Part shown: piece by piece, positions 17,570-26,763 of the stretch | How the letters are laid out: each line of letters begins with the position of its first letter | Position numbering within the stretch: position 1 is the first letter of the stretch | Source: Bradyrhizobium retamae | Lineage (GTDB): Bacteria > Pseudomonadota > Alphaproteobacteria > Rhizobiales > Xanthobacteraceae | Direction of reading: 5' to 3' | DNA: 64,000 bases | Assembly: GCF_001440415.1 (NCBI RefSeq) | Contig: NZ_LLYA01000046.1 | Coordinates: forward strand, 62,001-126,000 | The notes under the pieces: model-generated | Told to the model about the DNA's origin: nothing | Seen by the model: only the letters and a program-made list of their open reading frames with translations | The model's database searches: none | Made by a program: the position numbers and the translations under genes

Positions 17570-18481
17570 GTGGCCGAGCCGGGGCTGGACGACATATTTA
17601 GCGACAGCATCACGGTGCCCGCGACGGATGGATATCCCCTTGCCGCGACGCTGTTTCTACCCCGCGGGGCCAAACGCCATGCGGTCCTGGTCAATTCGGC
17701 GACCGCCGTTCCCCGCAAGCTCTACCGGGGCTTTGCCAGTTACCTCGCCCACCGCGGCTGCGCGGTTCTGACCTACGACTATCGCGGCACCGGCGACTCC
17801 AGGCCGCAGGCGCTGACCGGCTCCATCAGGCCGAAATCGCTGGTCGGCTTCAAGGCCTCGATGTCGGACTGGGCAGCCCAGGACATCACCGCGGCGGTCG
17901 CCTGGATGCGGGAGCGTTACAAGGCGCTGCCCTTCGCCTATGTCGGGCATTCGTTCGGCGGCCAGGCGCTCGGCCTATTGCCGAACAATTCGGAGATTTC
18001 GCGTGCACTCCTGATCGCCGCACAAGCCGGCTACTGGAAACTGATGACGGCGCCGGAGCGCTACCGCGTCTATGCCCTGCTCAATTTTGTCGGCGCTCCG
18101 TTGACCCGCGCGCTCGGCTACATGCCCGGCAAGGCCGGCCTCGGCATGGATCTGCCGAAGGATGCATTTTTGCAATGGGTCGGCTGGGTGATGAGCCCGC
18201 GCTATCTGTTCGACGATGCCAGGCTCGAAGCCGTGCAGAATTTCCCGAAATACCAGGGCGCGTTGCGTGCACTCTGCATGTCCGACGACCCCTGGGCAAC
18301 GCCGCCGGCGGTCGAATTGTTGTGTTCGGGATTTACCTCGATCGCGCCTGAGATCATCACGGTGAGGCCTGCGGATACCGGCGTAAGCAAGATCGGGCAT
18401 ATGGGATTTTTCCGGCCCGAGCATCGCGACACGCTGTGGCGCGGGGCCGCGGAATGGATCCAGGCGGAGGTCCGCGCGTAA
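17570..18481 (+). CDS. Alpha/beta-hydrolase (YheT/serine aminopeptidase-like)
   Basis: A 303-residue soluble hydrolase. The nucleophile elbow is YVGHSFGGQALGL (G-x-S-x-G, Ser about 128) and the oxyanion region is NSATAVPRKLYRGF. The catalytic His is probably the one in IGHMGFFRPEH near the C-terminus. The start is a GTG at 17570 with AGGAGA five bases upstream. The physiological substrate (ester, lipid or peptide) is not evident. The gene stands alone. Confidence 0.83.
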   Translation: MAEPGLDDIFSDSITVPATDGYPLAATLFLPRGAKRHAVLVNSATAVPRKLYRGFASYLAHRGCAVLTYDYRGTGDSRPQALTGSIRPKSLVGFKASMSDWAAQDITAAVAWMRERYKALPFAYVGHSFGGQALGLLPNNSEISRALLIAAQAGYWKLMTAPERYRVYALLNFVGAPLTRALGYMPGKAGLGMDLPKDAFLQWVGWVMSPRYLFDDARLEAVQNFPKYQGALRALCMSDDPWATPPAVELLCSGFTSIAPEIITVRPADTGVSKIGHMGFFRPEHRDTLWRGAAEWIQAEVRA

Positions 18482-18488
18482 CTTGCGA

Positions 18489-18752
18489 TCAGCCCGCGCA
18501 CCGGGGACATTGGCCGTCCGCGGCCTCGCCAAGCTGACGCGCGAACTCGCTCCTGACAGCTTGCACCGGCCAATGAGTGCCATCGCTCCTGACAATTTTT
18601 CTTGCGCGCTCGAAAGCATGCCTCTCGGCGGCGTCATCGCCGACGCGAATAATCACATCCCAGTGGAAAGGGCACGCTGCCGTGGCGCGCGTGGTCTCCA
18701 ACGCGTGACGCACCGTTGCTGTCAGATCGTCGGCATCGACCTTCACGGGCAT
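18489..18752 (-). CDS. Conserved hypothetical protein (87 aa)
   Basis: MPVKVDADDLTATVRHALET begins a small soluble protein with predicted helices. It contains ACPFHWDVIIRVGDDAAERHAFERARKI and ends DGQCPRCAG, a CxxC that could bind a metal. The start at 18752 has GAAGGGA upstream. It converges on the hydrolase gene. No domain is recognised. Natural amino-acid composition supports it as real. Confidence 0.55.
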   Translation of the reverse strand: MPVKVDADDLTATVRHALETTRATAACPFHWDVIIRVGDDAAERHAFERARKIVRSDGTHWPVQAVRSEFARQLGEAADGQCPRCAG

Positions 18753-18827
18753 GAATGGTCCCTTCTCTGCGCGAGGTTGGCCAACGGGCAGTGAGACCAC
18801 GCATATGGTTCGCCTGGCGGTCCGCGT

Positions 18828-19040
18828 TCACCTCACAACGGCGGCCGCGTCACCGTCGTCGCCGGGCAAGACGTATTCGACCGCCAGCAGCCCGCCTTCA
18901 ACGATGAGAAACGCAACCGCGCCGCCTAGCCAGCCGAAGTACGCAATTGCGAAGCCCAACAGGAGCAGGGCACATGCGACATCCGCCAGGACCTTGCCGC
19001 TCCGCTCGATCGCGTCCTGTCCTCTGGAAAAATAAGCCAT
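18828..19040 (-). CDS. Small two-helix membrane protein, function unknown
   Basis: A 70-residue protein starting MAYFSRGQDAIERSGKVLA. Two hydrophobic segments follow (ACALLLLGFAIAYFGWL and GAVAFLIVEGGLLAVEYVL), and the acidic C-terminus reads PGDDGDAAAVVR. The start at 19040 is chosen over the ATG five codons earlier. It probably sits in the inner membrane. No family recognised. Confidence 0.55.
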   Translation of the reverse strand: MAYFSRGQDAIERSGKVLADVACALLLLGFAIAYFGWLGGAVAFLIVEGGLLAVEYVLPGDDGDAAAVVR

Positions 19041-19231
19041 GGCCTTTCCATCCACGCATCATCAACCATGAATGCAACGTGGCACAAAGGTGGGAGTTCC
19101 GTTCACCCTCGGCCGCCGAGCCTCGGTCGAGACGTTACGCGCGCCTGGCAAGGCCACACCGTTCCCGGCCGGCTGTTGAAACCAGGTCCCATTTTCCGAA
19201 TTAGCCTTCTCAATGAGGCGCGAGGCCACTC

Positions 19232-19822
19232 ATGGAAGAAATTCGCGACGCCGCACATCTGTGCATCGATATGCAGAACATCTTCGCCAAGGGCGGCGTG
19301 TGGGAAACGCCATGGATGGAAAAGGTATTGCCGGTGATCTCGCAGATCGCCGCACGATATCAGGAGCGGACGGTATTCACGCGCTTCATCACACCCGAGC
19401 GGCCGGAAGACCGTCGCGGCCAGTGGCGCGTCTACTTCACCAAATGGGAGCGCGCGACGCGCCGCGATCTCGCGCCCCGCGCGCTCGACATCGTGCCGGC
19501 GCTGGCACGATATTCACCGCCGGCTCTGGTCGTCGACAAGCCGGCCTATTCGGCGTTCTTCGGATCGCGGCTCGGTCATCTGCTGGTCGAGCGGCATGTC
19601 GGCACCGTGGTGGTGTCAGGCGCGGAGACCGATGTCTGCGTGCTTGCCACGGTGCTCGGCGCGGTCGATCTCGGCTTTCGCGTCGTCATCGTGCAGGATG
19701 CGCTGTGTAGTTCCTCGGACACCGGCCATGATGCGCTGATGACCATGTACCGGACGCGGTTCAGCGAGCAGATCGAGCTGGTCAGCGCCGCGGAACTGTT
19801 CGACATGTGGCGTCCGGACTAG
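19232..19822 (+). CDS. Isochorismatase-family cysteine hydrolase
   Basis: A 196-residue hydrolase with the triad of the family. The Asp is in LCIDMQNIF near the N-terminus, the Lys is in VVDKPAYSAF, and the Cys is in VSGAETDVCVLATVLGAVDLGFRV. Members cleave amide or N-carbamoyl bonds (nicotinamide, N-carbamoylsarcosine, ureidoacrylate) or isochorismate. The substrate cannot be chosen from sequence. It is followed 80 bases later by a flavodoxin-fold reductase on the same strand. Confidence 0.86.
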   Translation: MEEIRDAAHLCIDMQNIFAKGGVWETPWMEKVLPVISQIAARYQERTVFTRFITPERPEDRRGQWRVYFTKWERATRRDLAPRALDIVPALARYSPPALVVDKPAYSAFFGSRLGHLLVERHVGTVVVSGAETDVCVLATVLGAVDLGFRVVIVQDALCSSSDTGHDALMTMYRTRFSEQIELVSAAELFDMWRPD

Positions 19823-19903
19823 ATGCTCCGGCCACGCCCCGGAACCGCCGCTCCGGCTCCAACGTTGAGACGGCAGTGATCATCTGCGCGAAAGGATCGA
19901 CCC

Positions 19904-20980
19904 ATGGCGGCGCCGGACGTTCGCAAGGAAATGCCGCCCGTCAAATTGCCGCGCGAGGAATTCGAGAGGCGTTATCGCGGCCGCTTCGTCGATCCGGTCT
20001 TCCAGCCGCTGCAGCGCGAGCTCGACGCCGTCGTCGCGGCGGCATGGGACGCCTATAGCCATTCCCGCAAAGCCCCGCTGACGCGCAAGGCGGGCGCGGG
20101 CTTCGCCGATCCCGAGTACGAAATCGCGGTGGACTGGCTCGCCGCACGCGAGGCCATTCTCGAAGCGCAGCGGCGCCACGACGATGCCGCGGCGCAGCCG
20201 CGCATGCTCATCATCAATGGCTCGGCACGGAGCGAGCATACCTGCCCCGGCGAGACATCCAAGACCTGGCGGCTGGTCAAGCTCGCCGAGCCGGTGCTGG
20301 TCGAAATGGGATGTGCGGTCGACATTCTGGATCTCTCGCGGCTAACATCGGAATATGGCCGGCAGATTCATCCCTGCAAATCCTGCGTCGCCACCGCGAT
20401 GCCGCTCTGCCACTGGCCCTGCAGTTGCTATCCGAACTATTCGCTCGGCCAGACCGACGACTGGATGAACGAAATTTATCCACTCTGGGTGGCCGCGCAC
20501 GGTATCCTGATCGTGGCGCCGGTGAACTGGTACCACGCGCCGACGCCGCTGAAGGCGATGATGGATCGCCTGGTCTGCGCTGATGGCGGCAATCCCGATC
20601 CGACATCCACCCACGGCAAGCACGCCGACCAGGCCAAGGCGCTCGAACTGAAGGGATGGCCCTATCCGCGGCATCTGGCCGGCCGGCATTTCGGGCTTGT
20701 GATTCACGGCGACAGCGGAGGCGCGGAGACGCTGCGCCGCTCGCTGTCGGATTGGCTGACCGATATGGCGCTGATCTCGGCCGGCCGCACTGCCGAAGCC
20801 GAGGGCTATGTCGGCTACATGGAGCCCTACGCCACCTCGCACCAGGCCTTGGACGAGGACCACGAATTCCACGACGAGGTGCGCAACGCGGCACGCGCGC
20901 TGGGGAATGCAGTGAAGCTCGCGCGGGCGGGGAAGCTGGAGAATCCGGCCAAGGGTCTTGTCGAGCCTGATCCGAAATGA
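19904..20980 (+). CDS. Flavodoxin-fold NAD(P)H-dependent FMN reductase-like protein with N-terminal extension
   Basis: A 358-residue protein. Residues about 100-290 form a flavodoxin-like NADPH-dependent FMN reductase domain: MLIINGSARSEHTCPGETSKTW at the first strand/phosphate loop and PVNWYHAPTPLKAMMDRLVC in the core. A roughly 95-residue N-terminal helical extension is not part of the canonical fold. Between strands there is a cysteine cluster, HPCKSCVATAMPLCHWPCSCYPN (five Cys), unusual for the family and possibly a metal or Fe-S site. The electron acceptor is unknown. Confidence 0.78.
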   Translation: MAAPDVRKEMPPVKLPREEFERRYRGRFVDPVFQPLQRELDAVVAAAWDAYSHSRKAPLTRKAGAGFADPEYEIAVDWLAAREAILEAQRRHDDAAAQPRMLIINGSARSEHTCPGETSKTWRLVKLAEPVLVEMGCAVDILDLSRLTSEYGRQIHPCKSCVATAMPLCHWPCSCYPNYSLGQTDDWMNEIYPLWVAAHGILIVAPVNWYHAPTPLKAMMDRLVCADGGNPDPTSTHGKHADQAKALELKGWPYPRHLAGRHFGLVIHGDSGGAETLRRSLSDWLTDMALISAGRTAEAEGYVGYMEPYATSHQALDEDHEFHDEVRNAARALGNAVKLARAGKLENPAKGLVEPDPK

Positions 20981-20984
20981 CCTC

Positions 20985-21096
20985 GTAGGATGGGTTGAGC
21001 ACTTGTCCGCCGTAGCTCGCCAGAGAAGGCGGAAGCGATACCAATCATCTCTCCGCGGAGGCATCGATGGGTTTCGCTGCGTTCTACCCATCCTAC
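20985..21096 (+). repeat. Palindromic intergenic repeat, left copy beside hbdA
   Basis: The element is bounded by GTAGGATGGGT and ACCCATCCTAC, which are inverted complements. It contains CTTGTCCGCCGTAGCTC and GGCGGAAGCGATACC. A second copy in the same orientation lies at 22038-22153, so hbdA is framed by direct copies. Confidence 0.75.
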
Positions 21097-21110
21097 ATGC
21101 TATCGCTCCT

Positions 21111-21962
21111 CTACTTCCCGTAACTATAAAACCCCTGCCCGGTCTTGCGGCCGAGATGACCGGCGGCGACCATTTCCTTCAAGAGCGGCGCGGGGCGGTA
21201 TTTCGGGTCGTTAAAGCCCTGGTAGAACACCTCCATCACCGACAGCATGGTGTCGAGACCGATCATGTCGGCGAGCGCCAGCGGGCCGATCGGATGGTTG
21301 CAGCCGAGCTTCATGCCGGCGTCGAGGTCTTCCGCCGTCGCGAGCCCCTCCTGCAGCGCGAAGATCGCCTCGTTGATCATCGGGCAGAGGATGCGGTTGA
21401 CCGCAAAGCCCGGGCTGTTCTTCGCCGTGATCGACACCTTGCCGATCCGCTTTGCAAAGGCTTCCGCCTTGGCATGGGTATCGTCGGAGGTTTGCAAGCC
21501 CCGGATCAATTCCAACAGCGCCATCAACGGCACCGGATTGAAGAAGTGCATGCCGATGAAGCGGTCCGGCCGGTCGGTCGCCGCTGCAAGTTTCGTGATC
21601 GAGATCGAGGACGTGTTGGTCGCGAGCAGCGCCTGCGGCCGCAGTTTTGGGCAAAGGTCCTTCAGTATCTTGACCTTCAGGTCCTCATTCTCGGTCGCCG
21701 CTTCGATAACGAGATCACAGGTGGAAAACTTCGCCGTGTCCGTGGTCGTCGTGATGCGTGCCAGCGCCGCCTGCCGGTCGGTGTCAGTCATCTTCTGCTT
21801 GTTGACGAGGCGCTCAAGACTGTTGGCGACCACAGACATCCCGCGGGTCAGCGCAGCGTCGGAGATGTCGGTCATGACCACGGGAAGTCCGGCGGCGGCG
21901 CACACCTGCGCGATGCCATTGCCCATGGTGCCTGCGCCTACGATACCGATCTGCTCAATCAT
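21111..21962 (-). CDS. 3-hydroxybutyryl-CoA dehydrogenase
   Basis: A 283-residue NAD(P)-dependent enzyme interconverting acetoacetyl-CoA and 3-hydroxybutyryl-CoA. The N-terminal Rossmann motif is GIVGAGTMGNGIAQVCA. The catalytic His is in FIGMHFFNPVPLMALLE, and the C-terminal domain has SPGFAVNRILCPMINEAIF. It acts in beta-oxidation or PHB-related metabolism. A PaaH role in phenylacetate degradation is possible, but no paa genes are near. It is flanked on both sides by copies of one repeat. Confidence 0.92.
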   Translation of the reverse strand: MIEQIGIVGAGTMGNGIAQVCAAAGLPVVMTDISDAALTRGMSVVANSLERLVNKQKMTDTDRQAALARITTTTDTAKFSTCDLVIEAATENEDLKVKILKDLCPKLRPQALLATNTSSISITKLAAATDRPDRFIGMHFFNPVPLMALLELIRGLQTSDDTHAKAEAFAKRIGKVSITAKNSPGFAVNRILCPMINEAIFALQEGLATAEDLDAGMKLGCNHPIGPLALADMIGLDTMLSVMEVFYQGFNDPKYRPAPLLKEMVAAGHLGRKTGQGFYSYGK

Positions 21963-22037
21963 TATTCGCCTACCTCTATTCTTGAATGCTGGGTTACGTC
22001 GTTATCAGAATGCGGCGGATGTCGGTAGTCCGAGCCC

Positions 22038-22153
22038 ATAGGATGGGTGGAGCGACTTGTCCGCCGTAGCTCAACGAGCGTAGGCGGAAGCGATACCCAT
22101 CATCCGTGTTGCGCAGCAGATGATGGGTTTCGCAAGAGCTCAACCCATCCTAC
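22038..22153 (+). repeat. Palindromic intergenic repeat, right copy beside hbdA
   Basis: Same family as 20985-21096. The ends are ATAGGATGGGTGG and CAACCCATCCTA, and the internal blocks CTTGTCCGCCGTAGCTC and GCGGAAGCGATACCCATC are shared. The centre has GATGATGGGTTTCGC. It fills most of the hbdA-gor gap. Confidence 0.75.
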
Positions 22154-22161
22154 GATTCTGC

Positions 22162-23547
22162 CTACTCCGCCGCCTGCCTCACATACCTCGCCGTCGGCGT
22201 CCGCATGGTCACCAATTCCTCGGCCGCCGTCGGGTGCAGCGCGATCGTCGCGTCGAAATCGGCTTTGGTCGCCTTCATCTTCACGGCGATAGCGACCGCC
22301 TGGACGATCTCGGCCGCGGTGTCGCCGACGATGTGACAGCCGAGCACGCGGTCCGTCGTGCCGTCGACCACGAGCTTCATCAGCACGCGGGTGTCGCGGC
22401 CGGACATCGTCGCCTTGATGGGGCGGAAATCGGCCTTGTAGATGTCGACATGGCTCACTTGCGCGCGCGCCTGCGCTTCGGTCAGGCCCACGGTGCCGAC
22501 CTCGGGCTGCGAGAACACCGCCGTCGGAATGGTAGCGTGGTCGACTGCTACCTGCCTCTTGCCGAACACGGTGTCGGCGAAGGCATGGCCTTCGCGGATC
22601 GCGACCGGCGTCAGATTGAGGCGATGGGTGACGTCGCCGATCGCATAGATGTTGTCGACCGACGTCTTCGACCACTCGTCCACCGCGATGCCGCCATTGG
22701 CTGGGTTGATGGCGACGCCAGCTTTCTCGAGCCCGAGATTGGCGACGTTCGGGTGGCGGCCGATAGCGAACATCACCTTCTCCGCGGCGATGCTCGAACC
22801 GCTGGATAGATGTGCGGTGTATTCGTTGCCGTGCTTGTCCACTTTATCGATGGTGCAGCCGGTGATGATCGTAATCCCCTGCTTCTCCATCTCGGCGCGC
22901 ACGTGCTTGCGGACGTCCTCATCAAAACCGCGCAGAATGTTGTCGCCGCGATAGATCACGGTCACGTCGGAGCCGAAGCCGGCAAAGATACCGGCGAATT
23001 CCAGCGCGATATAGCCGCCGCCCTGGATCACGATGCGCTTCGGCAGTTCGGTGAGGTGAAACGCCTCGTTGGAGGAAATCACGTGCTCGATTCCGGGGAT
23101 CTCCCGCCCATGATTAGGCGCGCCGCCGGTCGCGATCAGGATGTATTTTGCGGTGACCGTTTCACCGGTCAAGAGGCGCAGCGTGTGGGCGTCTTCCAGC
23201 ACGGCGCGCGTCTTGACGATGCTCGCGCCTGATTTCTCGACATTGGCGGCGTAGATGCCTTCGAGGCGGGCGATCTCCTTGTCCTTGTTGGCAACAAGTG
23301 TGGGCCAATCAAAGGAGAATTCGGGAATGGTCCAGCCGAAGCCTTTTGCGTCCTCGATCTCGTGGCGGACGTGCGAGCCGAGCACGAACAGCTTTTTCGG
23401 CACGCAGCCGCGGATCACGCAGGTGCCGCCCATCCGGTATTCTTCGGCAACCATGACCTTTGCGCCATGGCCGGCAGCGATGCGGGCGGCGCGAACGCCG
23501 CCCGAACCACCACCGATGACGAACAGATCGACGTCGAACTCAGCCAT
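22162..23547 (-). CDS. gor: Glutathione-disulfide reductase
   Basis: A 461-residue FAD/NADPH enzyme reducing glutathione disulfide. GGTCVIRGCVPKKLF has the redox-active C-x4-C pair, and GGGSGGVRAARIAA is the FAD-binding loop. The NADPH loop is GGGYIALEFAGIF, and the C-terminal HPTAAEELVTM holds the catalytic His-Glu. VIRGCVPKK is the glutathione-reductase version of the site rather than the lipoamide or mercuric reductase version. It is the last gene of the rpiA-DUF2059-gor run; rpiA feeds the pentose phosphate pathway that supplies NADPH. Confidence 0.94.
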   Translation of the reverse strand: MAEFDVDLFVIGGGSGGVRAARIAAGHGAKVMVAEEYRMGGTCVIRGCVPKKLFVLGSHVRHEIEDAKGFGWTIPEFSFDWPTLVANKDKEIARLEGIYAANVEKSGASIVKTRAVLEDAHTLRLLTGETVTAKYILIATGGAPNHGREIPGIEHVISSNEAFHLTELPKRIVIQGGGYIALEFAGIFAGFGSDVTVIYRGDNILRGFDEDVRKHVRAEMEKQGITIITGCTIDKVDKHGNEYTAHLSSGSSIAAEKVMFAIGRHPNVANLGLEKAGVAINPANGGIAVDEWSKTSVDNIYAIGDVTHRLNLTPVAIREGHAFADTVFGKRQVAVDHATIPTAVFSQPEVGTVGLTEAQARAQVSHVDIYKADFRPIKATMSGRDTRVLMKLVVDGTTDRVLGCHIVGDTAAEIVQAVAIAVKMKATKADFDATIALHPTAAEELVTMRTPTARYVRQAAE

Positions 23548-23586
23548 CTCAACCCCGCCCGAAGTCGTCCGTTTGCTCTCTTATAT

Positions 23587-23655
23587 TTGACGCGTTTTCT
23601 TCATGCGAACCGGAAGTCCACCCTCGAATCAAGTCCGAGGGCATGCTTCGCTTGA
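23587..23655 (-). repeat. Dispersed intergenic repeat, copy B
   Basis: Read on the minus strand it begins TCAAGCGAAG and ends CCGGTTCGCATGAAGAAAAC plus GCGTCAAA, matching copy A. A hairpin-forming insert (CCCTCG-GACTTGATT-CGAGGG) separates the two conserved halves. Confidence 0.65.
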
Positions 23656-23658
23656 AGA

Positions 23659-24204
23659 TCAGATATCCTTGCCGCGCTTCTTCATCTCGGCGCGGAACTG
23701 GCCGTTGATGACTTCAGCAAATTGCTGCGCCCACTGGTTCATGTAGGACATGCTGAACTGAATGGCGCGGGGCTCGTTCGCGAGCAGCTTCTGGCCGAGC
23801 GGCGACTTGTAGAAGGTCACGAGGTCCTTCAACTCTTGCTCGGTGAACTCATTGGCGTAGACCTGCGCCATGCCTTCGCCGATCTCCTTTTCGCGGCCGG
23901 CGAGATTCTTGGCCACGATCACGGCGACCTCGTTAAGATCCTTCTGATAGTTCAGATTGCTCTGCATCAGCACGTTCTTGGTCTGCTCGACGAGATTGGG
24001 AACGGCGTTGGCGTACATCGCGGCCGCATTCTTCATCGCCAGGATTTCCTTGGCGGCGGCGATCGCCGCCGGTGAACCGGGCTTGAGTGGCGCGGTCGCA
24101 GGCGCCGCCGGCGCGTTCTTCTGCTGCGCGCCAGCCGGAGCGCCGGTCAGGGCCAGCCCCACCGCAAGGCCGGCCGCCGACAAAATCCGTGAAAGCCTCT
24201 TCAT
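23659..24204 (-). CDS. DUF2059 domain-containing exported protein
   Basis: A 181-residue protein with a signal peptide (residues about 1-26, ending APAGAQ) and an Ala/Pro linker. The all-helical DUF2059 domain follows, with GMAQVYANEFTEQELKDLVTFYKSPLGQKLL, the family's hallmark segment. DUF2059 proteins are periplasmic and uncharacterised. It lies 24 bases after rpiA and 111 bases before gor on the same strand. Confidence 0.87.
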   Translation of the reverse strand: MKRLSRILSAAGLAVGLALTGAPAGAQQKNAPAAPATAPLKPGSPAAIAAAKEILAMKNAAAMYANAVPNLVEQTKNVLMQSNLNYQKDLNEVAVIVAKNLAGREKEIGEGMAQVYANEFTEQELKDLVTFYKSPLGQKLLANEPRAIQFSMSYMNQWAQQFAEVINGQFRAEMKKRGKDI

Positions 24205-24228
24205 TCCAATTCTCCTCGATTACCGGCG

Positions 24229-24927
24229 TTACCGCCGCTCAACTACGCGAATTCCCTGGGCACCTGCCAGGACGGCGGTGCTGGCCAGACCAATGAACAA
24301 CCCGTGCTCGACGACCCCCGGGATCAGGCTCAACTGGCCCGCCAGACGCGGCGCATCGGCGATACGCCCGAGATGGGCATCGACAATCCAGTGGCCGCCA
24401 TCGGTGACAAAAACGTGGCCGTCCTTGCCCTTGCGGAGCCCCATTTGCCCAGAAACACCGCTTTGGGCAAATGCCGCGGCCATGGCCCGCTGGGTGGCGG
24501 CCAGCCCGAACGGAATCACCTCTACAGGTAGGGGGAAGCGGCCGAGAACATCGACCCATTTGGTATCATCGGCAATCACGATCATGCGATCGGACGCCGC
24601 CGCCACGATCTTCTCCCGGAGCAGCGCCCCACCGCCACCCTTGATCAGGTTGAGGGCGGGATCTAGCTCGTCGGCACCATCGACGGTGAGATCGAGCCGG
24701 TCGACTTCATCGAGCGTGGTGAGCGGAATTTTGCAGGCCTCGGCCTGGGCGCGGGTCGCTTCCGAGGTCGGCACGCCGATCACCTTCATCCCGCCGGCAA
24801 CCCTCTCGCCGAGCAGTTCGACAAAATGCTTGGCGGTCGAGCCGGTGCCGAGCCCGAGCTTCATGCCATCCTGCACATGCTCCAGCGCCCGTGCCGCGGC
24901 TTGCCGTTTAAGTCCATCCATATCCAC
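24229..24927 (-). CDS. rpiA: Ribose-5-phosphate isomerase A
   Basis: A 232-residue cytosolic isomerase of the non-oxidative pentose phosphate pathway. Conserved segments are [16 protein letters not shown] (phosphate loop), [26 protein letters not shown] (catalytic Asp, Glu and Lys) and PVEVIPFG. Length and motifs match RpiA throughout. First gene of the rpiA-DUF2059-gor run. Confidence 0.95.
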   Translation of the reverse strand: MDMDGLKRQAAARALEHVQDGMKLGLGTGSTAKHFVELLGERVAGGMKVIGVPTSEATRAQAEACKIPLTTLDEVDRLDLTVDGADELDPALNLIKGGGGALLREKIVAAASDRMIVIADDTKWVDVLGRFPLPVEVIPFGLAATQRAMAAAFAQSGVSGQMGLRKGKDGHVFVTDGGHWIVDAHLGRIADAPRLAGQLSLIPGVVEHGLFIGLASTAVLAGAQGIRVVERR

Positions 24928-25021
24928 GCTGACGATGCTCCCAGAATCCGCCGATCCGCGGGCGCATGTCTAGCGTCGTTTTGGCCTTGGGAACAGCGCC
25001 TAAAGTCTTGCATAAGCAGGA

Positions 25022-25864
25022 TTATGACCGCGAAACCCCATCCATCGCTGCCAAAATAGCGGCGAAACGCGGCTCGACCTCGGCACGCATGCCGGGATGA
25101 GTGAAAATATAGAGTTCATCGTCCCGGATTGCGGCGAGCACGCGCGCGGCAACCGCGTCGGGTTCTAGTCCCGCATTGATATTCCGCGCAATCTCGGCGA
25201 CCAAAGCCGCCGCCGGGCTCGCGGGCTCGAGCGGCGGCGGTTGACCGTAGCGTTCGGGTCGATTGCGTCCGCTCTCGCCGATGCGGGTACGCACATAGCT
25301 CGGACACAGCACGCTAACGCCGATGCCATGCGGCTTGAGCTGTATGTTAAGGCCCTCAGACATGCTGACGACTGCAAATTTGCTCGCCCCATAGGGGCTG
25401 AATCCCAGGCCGCCTTGCATGCCGGCCATCGATGCCGTGTTGACGATATGGCCGCCCTCGCCATGCTCGCGAATATGCGGCAAGAAACTTGCGATACCGT
25501 GCAGCACGCCCATCAGATTGACGTCGATTACCCATCGCCAATTGTCGAGCGAAATATTGTCGATGCCGCCCCCCGCAGCGACGCCGGCGTTGTTACAGAG
25601 CACATGGACGTTTCCGAACGCATCGAACGAAGCTTGCGCCGCGCGCTTGACGCTTTCGGGATCCGCGACGTCGCAGATGATGCCGCGGATGCGGGGGGCG
25701 AATTCATCGAGGCGCTTCATCGCTTCCAGGAGCGCGTCTGATTCGATATCGGCGAGCATCACGTTCATGCCTGCTTCCGCAAACGCACGGCCGAGCGCAA
25801 ATCCTATGCCGGCGGCGCCACCGGTAACGAAAGCTGTTTTGCCGGCAAATTCGCGCATGGCCAT
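25022..25864 (-). CDS. Short-chain dehydrogenase/reductase
   Basis: A 280-residue classical SDR. The coenzyme motif is VTGGAAGIGFALGRAFA and NNAGVAAGG is the NNAG element. The catalytic residues are in NTASMAGMQGG and YGASKFAVV (Tyr-x3-Lys). The Asp after the second strand (LADIES) suggests a preference for NAD(H). The extra C-terminal ~30 residues are seen in SDRs acting on lipophilic or alicyclic alcohols. The substrate is unknown. It is divergent from gph, with a 65-base gap. Confidence 0.86.
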   Translation of the reverse strand: MAMREFAGKTAFVTGGAAGIGFALGRAFAEAGMNVMLADIESDALLEAMKRLDEFAPRIRGIICDVADPESVKRAAQASFDAFGNVHVLCNNAGVAAGGGIDNISLDNWRWVIDVNLMGVLHGIASFLPHIREHGEGGHIVNTASMAGMQGGLGFSPYGASKFAVVSMSEGLNIQLKPHGIGVSVLCPSYVRTRIGESGRNRPERYGQPPPLEPASPAAALVAEIARNINAGLEPDAVAARVLAAIRDDELYIFTHPGMRAEVEPRFAAILAAMDGVSRS

Positions 25865-25929
25865 GTCTCCCCCAGAATTTGGCCCTTCCCTACTTGCATG
25901 AAGGCCCGCCTGCGGATAGCGAATTCCGG

Positions 25930-26622
25930 ATGAGCCTTCCCCGCACTGTAGTCTTCGACCTCGACGGTACGCTGGTCGACACCGCGCCCGACCTGATCGC
26001 CGCGCTCAATTTCGTGCTCGATCGCGAGGGATTGCCGCCGGTGCCGCTGCGTGCCGCGCGCAACATGATCGGCGCGGGCGCCCGCAAGCTGATCGAACGT
26101 GGGCTGGAGCTGGAGGGCCGTGCGACAAGCACCGACGACATCGACCGTCTCACCAGGGACTTTGTCGATTATTACGGCGCCCATATCGCCGTGGAATCGC
26201 GCCCCTTCGAGGGCCTGGAGGCTGCCCTCGACGATCTCGAGGCGCAGGGCTGTCGTTTTGCGGTCTGCACCAACAAGCTGGAATGGCTGTCGAAGCGGCT
26301 GCTCGACGAACTGGGCTTGAGCGGACGTTTCGCCGCGATCTGCGGCGCCGACACGTTCGGCGTCTCCAAGCCCGACCCCGTGATCCTGCAGCAGACGGTG
26401 GCGCGGGCCGGCGGGGATATTGGCGCGACCATCATGGTCGGCGATGCGGGACCTGACGTCGGCGTCGCCAGGCGGGCCGGCGTTCCCGTGATTGGGGTCG
26501 AATTCGGCTACACCGACGTTCCGATCGCCCAGCTTAAGCCCGACCGGCTGATCGGGCATATGCGCGAATTACCGGCCGCCGTGGATGGGCTCAGCGGCCG
26601 CTTTACGGGTTTAACCGTTTGA
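25930..26622 (+). CDS. gph: Phosphoglycolate phosphatase (HAD superfamily)
   Basis: A 230-residue HAD hydrolase removing 2-phosphoglycolate. Motif I is VVFDLDGTLVDTAPDL (nucleophile Asp), motif II is the CTNK segment, and motif IV is IMVGDAGPDVGVARRAG. The Ser/Asp of the usual GDSxxD is replaced by Ala-Gly-Pro-Asp, a mild departure. The start at 25930 gives the typical MSLPRTVVFDLDG beginning; an in-frame ATG at 25879 would add 17 unrelated residues. A 141-base spacer separates it from moaA. Confidence 0.88.
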   Translation: MSLPRTVVFDLDGTLVDTAPDLIAALNFVLDREGLPPVPLRAARNMIGAGARKLIERGLELEGRATSTDDIDRLTRDFVDYYGAHIAVESRPFEGLEAALDDLEAQGCRFAVCTNKLEWLSKRLLDELGLSGRFAAICGADTFGVSKPDPVILQQTVARAGGDIGATIMVGDAGPDVGVARRAGVPVIGVEFGYTDVPIAQLKPDRLIGHMRELPAAVDGLSGRFTGLTV

Positions 26623-26763
26623 TTTTACAGCTATTATTGGATCGCCACAGATCCCCCCACTCTGCCCCGCGGCCCCCTTTGAGAGGTTGCGATTGTAGGC
26701 GCCTTACAAGGTGCCTAGATTATGCTAGCGAACCAGCACGCGGCCCCTTTAGAGGCAGTTTGA

